Of a DNA stretch of 14,172 bases, positions 5,749-12,863 are shown piece by piece. Each line of letters starts with the position of its first letter. Position 1 is the first letter of the stretch. The notes under the pieces were generated by a model. The model was not told where the DNA came from. It ran no database searches and saw only the letters and a program-made list of their open reading frames with translations. The DNA lies in assembly GCA_903890885.1 (NCBI GenBank), contig CAITCX010000525.1, positions 1-14,172 on the forward strand, read 5' to 3'. The position numbers and the translations under genes are program-made. The stretch comes from an uncultured Dehalococcoidia bacterium. GTDB lineage: Bacteria > Chloroflexota > Dehalococcoidia > Dehalococcoidales > UBA3254.

Positions 5749-7485
5749 ATGATTCAATTGAAGAAAAATCCCAAGTTTTCCGATGAGAGCGCCGCGGCCG
5801 GCCCAGGGCTGACCCGCTTCTCCAGGAAGAAATTGGGTGAACTGCTGATCGCTAAAAAACTCATCGAGCCCGCCGACCTGGAGCGGGTGCTGGCTATCCA
5901 GCATAGCCAGGGCGGACGGCTGGGCGAAGCGTTGATCAAAGAAGGCCTGGTGTCGTCTGAAGACATCCTCTCGGCCGTCAGCTTGCAGTCCAACGTGCCC
6001 GTGGTGGAACTTAAGGACCAGAAGATCGACCCCGATGTACTGCAAATGGTCCCGGAGGAAATCGCCCGCAAAGCCACGGTGATACCGCTGGAGTTAGAGG
6101 AAGACAACCTGATACTGGCCATGGCCTACCCGGACGACATCCACACCGTGCGGGACATCGCCACACGGACCGGCAAGCGGGTGCGCATCGTGCTGGCCTT
6201 CCCAACCGATATTTTAAACGCCATCGATATGTACTACCGGGCCAGCCAGGAAATCGAGAAAAGCGTGGGGCAGATGTCCGCCGCGGCGGGCCTTAAAGAA
6301 GAGGCTGCCGAATTAAACGAGCAGACCCCTATTGCCCAGGCGCTGGAGCTTATTTTAAAACAGGGCGTCAAAGACCGCGCCTCGGATATCCACATCGAAC
6401 CGCAGGGCGGCAGCCTGCGCGTGCGCTTCCGCATCGACGGCATCCTGAACGAGATGTATTCACTGCCGATTTCGGTGCACGCGCCGCTGGTCTCGCGCAT
6501 CAAAATCCTGGCCCAGATGAACATCGCTGAACAGCGCCGTTCGCAGGACGGGCAGATGTCCACGCGGGTCAGCCAGAAAGACGTAGACATCCGGGTAGCC
6601 ACCATGCTGACCACGCACGGAGAGAGGGTCTGCATGCGCATACTGGACAAAACCCTGAGCCCGCTCTCGCTGGAAGAAGTGGGCTTCCTGCCCGAGCAGC
6701 TGGAAAAATACCGCCGCGTGCTCAAAAGCCCCTTCGGGACCATACTGGTGGGCGGACCCACGGGTTCAGGCAAGACCACCACGCTGTATGCCTCTTTGAA
6801 CACCTTCAACCGCAGCACCCAGAACATCATCACGGTGGAAGATCCCGTGGAATATGAATTTAAAAATATCAACCAGACCCAGATCAATGCCAAGGCCGGT
6901 ATCACCTTTGCCAGCGGACTGCGCACCATACTCAGGCACGACCCAGACGTGGTGCTGGTAGGAGAAATCCGCGATAAAGACACCGCCGACATCGTGACGC
7001 AGGCTTCGCTGACCGGACGTCTGGTGATGGCCACCATCCATGCCAATGACGCTATAAGCATACTGTTCAGGCTAATAGACCTGGGCATCGAACCGGTGCT
7101 GCTGTCACCTACGCTGGTGGCAGCCCTGGCCCAGAGAATGGTGAGGCGCATCTGCACCTACTGCAAAACCACGGTCAATCCCTCCCCCGAGGAAGAGGCA
7201 GCCTTCCAGAAAGAGCTCGGCGAAGTGCCAGCCAAGGTAAGCGTGGGCAAAGGCTGCACCATGTGCGCCAATACGGGTTACCGCGGCAGGGTGGCCCTTT
7301 CGGAACTGATGGTGATGAGCGAAAACCTGCGCCGCCTGGTACTCAAAAACGCCAGCGCGGACGAAGTGAAGGCCGCCGCCCTCCAGGAAGGCATGCTTAG
7401 CATGCAGCGGGACGGCATCTTAAAGGCCAAAATGGGTGTTACCACCATCAATGAAGTACTGCGCAGCACCTTTACTATCTACTAG
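5749..7485 (+). CDS. pilB: Type IV pilus extension ATPase PilB (GspE family) with MshEN domain
   Basis: This 578-residue cytoplasmic hexameric ATPase drives pilin polymerization through PilC. The N-terminal MshEN domain carries two 24-residue motifs, Lys28-Gln51 (KLGELLIAKKLIE...) and Arg57-Gln80 (RLGEALIKEGLVS...), separated by exactly five residues. This is the arrangement described for c-di-GMP-binding MshEN domains. The ATPase core shows Walker A GGPTGSGKTT (335-344, Lys342), Asp box VEDPVEY (about 363-369) and Walker B DPDVVLVGEIRD (398-409, Glu406). A Zn-binding tetracysteine is formed by Cys469/Cys472 and Cys503/Cys506, as in PilB/GspE. Length matches PilB. AAAGG lies six bases before the ATG. 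Proximity to pilT and pilins favours T4P over type II secretion. The long antisense frame over it is a GC-codon artefact. Confidence 0.96.
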   Translation: MIQLKKNPKFSDESAAAGPGLTRFSRKKLGELLIAKKLIEPADLERVLAIQHSQGGRLGEALIKEGLVSSEDILSAVSLQSNVPVVELKDQKIDPDVLQMVPEEIARKATVIPLELEEDNLILAMAYPDDIHTVRDIATRTGKRVRIVLAFPTDILNAIDMYYRASQEIEKSVGQMSAAAGLKEEAAELNEQTPIAQALELILKQGVKDRASDIHIEPQGGSLRVRFRIDGILNEMYSLPISVHAPLVSRIKILAQMNIAEQRRSQDGQMSTRVSQKDVDIRVATMLTTHGERVCMRILDKTLSPLSLEEVGFLPEQLEKYRRVLKSPFGTILVGGPTGSGKTTTLYASLNTFNRSTQNIITVEDPVEYEFKNINQTQINAKAGITFASGLRTILRHDPDVVLVGEIRDKDTADIVTQASLTGRLVMATIHANDAISILFRLIDLGIEPVLLSPTLVAALAQRMVRRICTYCKTTVNPSPEEEAAFQKELGEVPAKVSVGKGCTMCANTGYRGRVALSELMVMSENLRRLVLKNASADEVKAAALQEGMLSMQRDGILKAKMGVTTINEVLRSTFTIY

Positions 7486-7507
7486 CCGCACAGTATTATC
7501 GAATTGC

Positions 7508-7612
7508 GAGTTATAAGTTTTAAGTTTTAAGTTTGGGATAAATACCAAATTACAAATACCAAGATACAAGCACCAAACAAGAACCAAATACCAAATTACA
7601 AATTACAAGATA
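7508..7612 (+). repeat. AT-rich intergenic repeat copy 1 (heptad array plus ACCAAATTAC units)
   Basis: The gap between pilB and pilC holds three tandem heptads AAGTTTT (7515-7534) preceded by GAGTTAT. A run of CCAAAT/ACAAAT/ACAAG units follows, in which ATACCAAATTACAAAT occurs perfectly twice (7542-7557 and 7588-7603). The heptad array recurs inverted at 11136-11160. No gene or clear promoter is visible in the gap. Confidence 0.75.
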
Positions 7613-7631
7613 AAAATAACCGGGTGAGGAA

Positions 7632-8843
7632 ATGCTGTACCGATACGAGGCCTATAACAAGGACAAGATGATGGTGCGGGGCACCATTGAAGGTGTCTCT
7701 GAAGAAAATGCCGAGGCGATGTTATACCAGGCCGGGTTTGAGCGCATCCTGCGCCTCAAAGCGGCCGGCAAGCCTTACGACTGGCGCAAGCTGGTGCTGG
7801 GCAGCCCCCAGATCAACAAGCAGGCCCTGCTGGATTTCACCAACGAACTGGGTATCATGATCACAGCCGGACTGAGCCTGCAAAAGGCGCTGGGGCAGCT
7901 CGAGAAGCAGGCTACCGAGCGTAACTTAAAAGTGATCGTGGGCAAGATGGCCGCCGACCTGAGAGCCGGCATACCGCTGCACCAGGCCATGGCTGCCCAC
8001 CCACAGGTATTTAACCAGACCTACGTCAGCATGATAGAATCCAACGAGAAGTCCGGCACGCTGGACGACGGACTGCACCAGATCGCCAGGGAGATCAAAC
8101 AGCAGGTGGAAACGCGCGCCCGCATCCAGCAGGCCCTGGTCCAGCCGGCTATCGTGGTAGCCCTGGCCGTGGTGGTCATCTTTATATTGGTCTCTTTCGT
8201 GCTGCCCAGGCTGACCAAGGTCTTTACGCAGTTCGGGTCTACGCTGCCGGCCTCGGCCCAGCTTTTGGTCAATATCAGTGATTTCGCTAACGCCTACAAG
8301 TTCCATGTGCTGTTTATCCTGATCGTGCTGATCGGCGGAACAGTACTGCTGGCGCGGCGTCCAGCCGGAAAGCGTTACCTGGACGATTTTTTGCTTAAAA
8401 TGCCGCTGATCGGGCAGGTCATCCTGTGGGACAACACGGCCCGCTTCAGCCGTAGCGCCTCCAATTTATTGAAAGCCGGGGTCCTGCTGCCGGATGCCAT
8501 GAACATCATCACGCGCGGCATCTCCAACACCCACCTGCGCGAGAGTCTGGCGGACGTGCGCAGCAAGCTGGTGCAGGGGCAGACCTTCTCTGCGGCCATC
8601 AATGCCGACCCGGTCTTCCCCAAATTCCTGACCGAAATGATCGCGGTGGGAGAAAGCTCGGGCACGCTGGAGAACTCCCTGAGCACGGTAGCGGACTACT
8701 ACGAAGCCAAAACCACCCGCAAGATAGACCGTTTAACGGGCCTCATCGAGCCTACTCTTATTATCGTACTGGCCGCCGGTGTGGGCTTTATCGCCGTGAC
8801 CATGATCAGCACCATCTACGGCATGATGAACCAGATCAAGTAG
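7632..8843 (+). CDS. pilC: Type IV pilus inner-membrane platform protein PilC
   Basis: This 403-residue polytopic membrane protein is the rotor or platform that couples PilB and PilT to pilin insertion and removal. Two homologous T2SF (GspF) domains are seen at about 67-190 and 269-391. The first has 'FTNELGIMITAGLSLQKAL' and 'MIESNEKSGTLDDGL'; the second has 'FSRSASNLLKAGVLLPDAM' and 'MIAVGESSGTLENSL'. Hydrophobic segments lie at about 173-193, 222-241 and 373-396. Length is standard for PilC. The ATG at 7632 has only a weak, closely spaced GGTGAGG upstream, and the repeat-filled gap separates it from pilB, so it may be read through from the pilB promoter. The order pilB-pilC-pilO-pilMN places it in the core assembly operon. 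Confidence 0.95.
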   Translation: MLYRYEAYNKDKMMVRGTIEGVSEENAEAMLYQAGFERILRLKAAGKPYDWRKLVLGSPQINKQALLDFTNELGIMITAGLSLQKALGQLEKQATERNLKVIVGKMAADLRAGIPLHQAMAAHPQVFNQTYVSMIESNEKSGTLDDGLHQIAREIKQQVETRARIQQALVQPAIVVALAVVVIFILVSFVLPRLTKVFTQFGSTLPASAQLLVNISDFANAYKFHVLFILIVLIGGTVLLARRPAGKRYLDDFLLKMPLIGQVILWDNTARFSRSASNLLKAGVLLPDAMNIITRGISNTHLRESLADVRSKLVQGQTFSAAINADPVFPKFLTEMIAVGESSGTLENSLSTVADYYEAKTTRKIDRLTGLIEPTLIIVLAAGVGFIAVTMISTIYGMMNQIK

Positions 8844-8862
8844 AAAAAGGGAGCATATTTAA

Positions 8863-9408
8863 ATGCATATTAAAAGCATAGCGGTGGTTTTGTTAGTGGC
8901 AGCCCTGGCCGTGCTGGGATTTTTATTTAAAGGATACCAGGACCAGAGCGCCCTGGCCGAGGCCGCTTCAACCAGGCTGGCCGCCAGCAACAACCGCATC
9001 AACCAGTTGAACCAGCAAAACGAGGCACTGGAAAGCCAGAACGCCGACAACGCCGCCAGCCAGGCCAGCCTCAAGGAAGCCGCCGCCGCGGCCGGACTGG
9101 AACTGCCGTCCCGCCTGAACTCTAACGACATCCTGCAAGATATCCTGGCACTATGCGACAAGCACAGCGTGACGGCCATCCCGATCAGCGCCAACGCCTG
9201 GACACCGCTGGTTCTGCAGCAGCGCACTTACTCGGTATTTAAAATGACTCTGAACCTTAAGGGCACAGAGACGCACCTGATCGATTGCGTCCAGGAGCTG
9301 CAAAGCCAGCTTTACCCGACGCTCAAGGTGGAAAGCCTGCTGCTGACGAGGGGAGCCTCTGACCAGGATTCCAGCGCCGCGTTAAATATAACGATCTACG
9401 CCAGGTAA
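8863..9408 (+). CDS. pilO: PilO-like type IV pilus alignment protein
   Basis: This 181-residue bitopic membrane protein is expected to pair with the PilN domain in the inner-membrane alignment complex. It has a short N-terminus, one TM helix (about 5-22), an Ala/Gln/Asn-rich coiled coil (about 28-75, 'RINQLNQQNEALESQN') and a compact C-terminal domain (about 85-181). The alternating pattern there ('VFKMTLNLKG', 'LIDCVQELQS', 'LKVESLLLTR', 'ALNITIYAR') fits the ferredoxin-like PilO/GspM fold. Sequence signatures are weak in this family, so the call leans on architecture and position between pilC and pilMN. AAGGGAG (8847-8853) precedes the start by nine bases. Stop and next start are separated by only 9 nt. 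It lies before pilM rather than after pilN, unlike the usual pilM-N-O order. Confidence 0.75.
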   Translation: MHIKSIAVVLLVAALAVLGFLFKGYQDQSALAEAASTRLAASNNRINQLNQQNEALESQNADNAASQASLKEAAAAAGLELPSRLNSNDILQDILALCDKHSVTAIPISANAWTPLVLQQRTYSVFKMTLNLKGTETHLIDCVQELQSQLYPTLKVESLLLTRGASDQDSSAALNITIYAR

Positions 9409-9417
9409 GGAAGGAAA

Positions 9418-11028
9418 ATGTTGAATAATACTGGGAACAAAATAGCGCGGGGGCTGTCCGGTTGGCTGAACCGGGCTGCCCTCAAATTCAGCGGAAAGTA
9501 CGTAGCCGTAGACATCACGCCCGGCGACGTGCGCGCCCTGTGCATCCAGCAGGACCAGATTGTACAGTGGGGTTCGGTACCTCTGCCGGCGGGTATACTC
9601 AAAGACGGAATCATCCTGGAGCCGCAGAAGCTGAGCCTGGTACTCGAGGACCTTTTTACGTCTCTGGAACTGCCCAGGAAACGGGTGGCTGTCACCATAA
9701 CGGGACTGCCTTTTAACTACCGCACCATCTCTATGCCGCTCAGCGGCGGGGCGATCAGCCAGGAATCCATCGAGCGGGCGGCCCGCAAGGAAATGTCGAT
9801 CAACGAACCGGATATGTTTATTTTTTGGCAACTCATCGAACGGCACGCTGATAAGAAAGAAGCGGACTACTTCGTGGCGGCCGTGCCCAAAGTGGCTGTG
9901 CGACCCCTGGTCAAAGCCCTGGACAACGCCCGCATTAAGCTGTACGACCTGGACATCAAACCCCTGGCCCTGGCCAGGCTGGCCTCCACCCAGAATGCCA
10001 TCCTGATAAGCCTGGAAAACAAGTACATAGACATCGTCATCGTAGCCGAAGGGATGGTTAAAACCCTCTTTTCTTACCCGCTGGCCAATACCGGCGGGGA
10101 CCAGAACCGCATAACCAACGAGCTGGTGAGCGGCCTGGACAAGACTCTCAAATCCTACAACCGCGATTACCCGGAAAGCCCGCTGGCGGCCGAGATGCCG
10201 CTGACCGTATCGGGCGAGATGGCCACCGACAAAGTGATATTAAAGAGGCTCAGCGAAGCCTCCGGACATACAGTGGTGGCGCTGGAAGCGCCGCTCACCC
10301 TGCCGCCGGACATGGTGACGGCCCTGTGCGCCGCCAACCTGGGGCTGGTTTTAAAGAAATCGCCTTTGAAAAAGGTATTGGACAGCCAGAGAGAACAGCC
10401 CTACCAGGACCTGGACTTCAACCTGCTGGCCAACCTGATAAGACCGGGACTGCGCGTCAATGTATCGCAGACCGCGGCCGTGCTCTCGGCCATACTGTTA
10501 TTGAGCCTGTTGTACTTTGCTTTCAACATGCGGCAGGAGGCCAGCCAGCGGCTGAATGTGCTGAACAGGGAGAGTGACGCCGCCGCGGTAAAACTGCTAG
10601 TGCTGCAAAAGACTAATCAGGACGACCTGGCAGCCCAGAAAGCCGGCAGCGAAAACCTGCAAAAACTCAAGGCTGACCTGGAGGCCTTGACGGCCGCCCA
10701 GCAATACTTCGCCGGCGCAGGCATCGACGGCGTCCACGACGTTAAAATAGTCATGACAGCCCTGCCGGACAGGGCCATTTATAAAACCGTCAATACCACT
10801 AAAACCAGCATGACGGTGAGCGGGCAAGCGGCCACCAAAGAGGATGTCTTCCAGATCGCCAGTTGGCTGGGCGGGGACAATCAGGTGGCGGAAGCCCGGG
10901 TGGTTTCCATCCAACCCGCACCAGAAGCCAAAGCGGCTTCCACCCAGGCCGCGGCAGATGCCAAGGTGGTTTCCATCGAGCCTGCAACACAGGCGGTGAC
11001 GTTTAACCTGGAGATTAGGAAGAAGTAG
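9418..11028 (+). CDS. pilM: PilM-PilN fusion protein of the pilus alignment complex
   Basis: This 536-residue protein joins two proteins usually encoded separately. Residues about 28-320 are an actin-like PilM: 'YVAVDITPGDVRALCIQ', 'VAVTITGLPF', 'SQESIERAARKEMSI', 'FVAAVPKVAVRPLVKALDNA', 'ISLENKYIDIVIV', 'LTVSGEMA', ending 'AANLGLVLKK'. A short linker contains FNLL (334-337), equivalent to the N-terminal PilN peptide that docks into PilM. It is followed by one TM (about 352-369), a coiled coil (372-425) and the PilN C-terminal domain ('IVMTALPDRAIYKTV' to 'FQIASWLGG'). The last beta strands flank an Ala-rich insertion containing two VVSI(Q/E)PA units. The final strand is 'AVTFNLEIRKK'. AAGGAAGGA precedes the ATG. 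There is no internal stop or frame change, so the fusion is real in this sequence. Confidence 0.92.
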   Translation: MLNNTGNKIARGLSGWLNRAALKFSGKYVAVDITPGDVRALCIQQDQIVQWGSVPLPAGILKDGIILEPQKLSLVLEDLFTSLELPRKRVAVTITGLPFNYRTISMPLSGGAISQESIERAARKEMSINEPDMFIFWQLIERHADKKEADYFVAAVPKVAVRPLVKALDNARIKLYDLDIKPLALARLASTQNAILISLENKYIDIVIVAEGMVKTLFSYPLANTGGDQNRITNELVSGLDKTLKSYNRDYPESPLAAEMPLTVSGEMATDKVILKRLSEASGHTVVALEAPLTLPPDMVTALCAANLGLVLKKSPLKKVLDSQREQPYQDLDFNLLANLIRPGLRVNVSQTAAVLSAILLLSLLYFAFNMRQEASQRLNVLNRESDAAAVKLLVLQKTNQDDLAAQKAGSENLQKLKADLEALTAAQQYFAGAGIDGVHDVKIVMTALPDRAIYKTVNTTKTSMTVSGQAATKEDVFQIASWLGGDNQVAEARVVSIQPAPEAKAASTQAAADAKVVSIEPATQAVTFNLEIRKK

Positions 11029-11066
11029 GACCGGGTGACGGGATTAATGATTCAGGATTTATGATA

Positions 11067-11160
11067 TAAACACCAAATTACTAATACATAATACTCGTAC
11101 ATGATTTAGGATTGACCTAATTACAAATACTTAACACTTAAGACTTAAGACTTAAAACTC
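11067..11160 (+). repeat. AT-rich intergenic repeat copy 2, inverted heptad array
   Basis: The pilMN-pilT gap contains ACCAAATTAC (about 11072-11081), AATTACAAATAC (11119-11130, identical to 7548-7559) and three heptads ACTTAAG/ACTTAAG/ACTTAAA ending in ACTC (11136-11160). By hand this last block matches the reverse complement of 7508-7532 at 22 of 25 positions. The pilT ribosome site begins immediately after the array. Confidence 0.75.
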
Positions 11161-11173
11161 AAAAAGGAGCGCG

Positions 11174-12241
11174 ATGACTTCCGAACCGAACATCCATGAA
11201 ATCCTGCAGGCAGCCGTCAAATTGGGTGCCTCGGACACGCACATCAAGGCAGGAACCCTGCCGGTTTTGCGCATCAACCGGCAACTGGTGTCTGAAGCGG
11301 GGTTCCCGGTTTGCAGCGCTGAAGACACGCGGCGGTTCTTGCATGAGATCACCAACAAGGAGCAGGCGCAGACCTTTAACCACAATAAGGAACTGGATTT
11401 TTCTTATGAGGTCGAGCAGATCGGGCGCTTCCGCGTCAACGCCTACCAGCAATTGGGCACGGTGGGACTGGTTTTCCGCTGTGTGCGCACCAACGTGCCC
11501 AACCTGGAAGAGCTGGGGCTGCCGCCCATCTGCAAAGAGCTGGCCATCAAGCGGAACGGACTGGTGGTCCTGACCGGCCCCACCGGCTGCGGCAAGAGCA
11601 CTACGCTGGCGGCCATGCTGGATTATATGAATAAAGAAGTAAAACGCAACATCATCACCATCGAGGACCCGGTGGAATTTTTACACTCGGACGGCCTGTG
11701 CACCTTCTCGCAGAGAGAGGTGGGCATAGACACGCAGTCTTTTGCCAGCGCCCTTAAACACGTTATGCGGCAGGACCCGGACGTGATACTGGTGGGAGAA
11801 ATGCGGGACATGGAGACCATGGCCATCGCGCTGACGGCAGCCGAGACCGGCCACCTGGTATTGACCACGCTGCACACGCCCAGTGCCTACCAAGCCATCG
11901 ACCGCTTTATAGATGCTTTTCCGTCCTACCAGCACACGCAGGTACGGCTGCAGCTCTCGACCACATTACAGGGGATACTATACCAGAACCTGCTGCCCCG
12001 GGCCGACGGGAGCGGGCTGATCCCGGCCGTGGAAGTGCTGATCGCCACCCCGGCCATCCGCAACCTGATACGGGAAGGTAAGAGCTACCAGATGACCAAT
12101 TTCATGCATGCCGGACAGGGAACGGGCATGCAGACGCTGGACCAGGCGCTGATGGAACTCTACCGGCGCAGGCTGATCACATACGAAGAATGCGCCAGCC
12201 GCATGCACTCCGAGGAAGCCCTGAGCAGGATAGGCAGTTGA
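11174..12241 (+). CDS. pilT: Type IV pilus retraction ATPase PilT
   Basis: This 355-residue cytoplasmic hexameric ATPase depolymerizes the pilus and gives twitching or DNA-uptake force. The N-terminal PAS-like domain begins 'IHEILQAAVKLGASDTHIK'. The RecA-like core has Walker A GPTGCGKSTT (135-144, Lys141), Asp box 'TIEDPVEF', Walker B DPDVILVGEMRD (201-212, Glu209) and 'LTTLHTPSAYQAIDRFIDAFP'. The retraction-specific AIRNLIR motif (294-300) is intact, separating it from PilB and from PilU-like variants by motif. There is no N-terminal MshEN domain and no tetracysteine, as expected. AAGGAG (11164-11169) lies four bases before the ATG, directly downstream of the intergenic repeat. Presence of both PilB and PilT implies a dynamic pilus. 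Confidence 0.96.
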   Translation: MTSEPNIHEILQAAVKLGASDTHIKAGTLPVLRINRQLVSEAGFPVCSAEDTRRFLHEITNKEQAQTFNHNKELDFSYEVEQIGRFRVNAYQQLGTVGLVFRCVRTNVPNLEELGLPPICKELAIKRNGLVVLTGPTGCGKSTTLAAMLDYMNKEVKRNIITIEDPVEFLHSDGLCTFSQREVGIDTQSFASALKHVMRQDPDVILVGEMRDMETMAIALTAAETGHLVLTTLHTPSAYQAIDRFIDAFPSYQHTQVRLQLSTTLQGILYQNLLPRADGSGLIPAVEVLIATPAIRNLIREGKSYQMTNFMHAGQGTGMQTLDQALMELYRRRLITYEECASRMHSEEALSRIGS

Positions 12242-12271
12242 AAGGGCTGGAGCGGAGAGGACAGAATTTAA

Positions 12272-12287
12272 TATAAAGAACTTTATA
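12272..12287 (+). promoter_or_regulatory. AT-rich inverted repeat upstream of the PilV-like gene
   Basis: TATAAAG-AA-CTTTATA is a 7-bp dyad with a 2-nt spacer. It contains TATAAA-like -10 sequence on either arm and lies 13-22 nt before the possible starts of the next gene, where no Shine-Dalgarno is seen. It may be a promoter and operator combined. Confidence 0.35.
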
Positions 12288-12308
12288 AAAATATTTAGTT
12301 TGCAAAAC

Positions 12309-12863
12309 ATGAAAAAGCAGGGCAAAGAAGGGAAAAGAGGACCCAGCCAAGGCAGCAACCGGCCGACCAAGAGATTTTGGCGCGGCCAACACGGTTTTAC
12401 GCTGGTGGAGGTGCTGGTGGCGGTCTTTATGCTGGCTGTAGTGGGCACAATCGGCCTCCTGGCGTTGGCAGCAGCCACTCAGTCCAGGGTGCAATCGGAC
12501 ATGAGGACAACGGCGGTCAGCCTGGCGAATAGCATAATGGAAACTGTTAAGGGAAATGCGACGGAATATCAAATTGTTGGCGATACCGACGCAGATAAAA
12601 TGGCCGAATATTCTTCAGTTTTAACTTCTATCTCAATCCCTGATGGTTATCAAATCTATTCTGACAACAAAACCGGTGGTGCGGAGGCAGGGAAAATCTA
12701 CGGTTTGCCATGGAATATCAAACCAACACCTACTTCGTCTTATAACAAACCAGTATACAATCAAACGAACCCTACCGATCCCGGTATTCAAAAGGTAACC
12801 GTAATAGTGCAATACAATAATGAGGAAATTTTCCGCCTAGCCGATTTCAAGGTAGACAGATGA
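12309..12863 (+). CDS. PilV-like minor prepilin
   Basis: This 184-residue class III-type prepilin probably enters the pilus as a minor or initiating subunit. The leader is long (29 residues), strongly basic and ends RGQHG. Cleavage before Phe30 gives FTLVEVLVAVFMLAVVGTIG with Glu at +5. The helix continues 'AAATQSRVQSDMRTTAVSLANSIMETVKG', typical of PilV/GspI-like proteins. The globular part (about 80-184) is variable and AT-richer than the front of the gene, with no recognisable domain. The start is uncertain: ATG 12309 is used, while an in-frame TTG at 12300 adds three residues. Neither has a ribosome site. The TGA stop overlaps the start of the next prepilin (ATGA), so the two are translationally coupled. 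Confidence 0.85.
   Translation: MKKQGKEGKRGPSQGSNRPTKRFWRGQHGFTLVEVLVAVFMLAVVGTIGLLALAAATQSRVQSDMRTTAVSLANSIMETVKGNATEYQIVGDTDADKMAEYSSVLTSISIPDGYQIYSDNKTGGAEAGKIYGLPWNIKPTPTSSYNKPVYNQTNPTDPGIQKVTVIVQYNNEEIFRLADFKVDR

Noticed and set aside
6234..7157. Minus-strand 307-codon open frame opposite pilB
   Set aside because: It covers the Walker motifs of pilB, is Ser/Arg-rich nonsense, and is a typical antisense shadow of a GC-biased gene.
7508..7612. CRISPR-like array
   Set aside because: Repeats are short, AT-rich and degenerate, without regular unique spacers, and no cas genes are present.
5749..12863. Type II secretion system rather than type IV pilus
   Set aside because: PilT with an intact AIRNLIR motif and PilM are present, and GspD, GspG/H/K-type genes are not; the set fits a retractable pilus.
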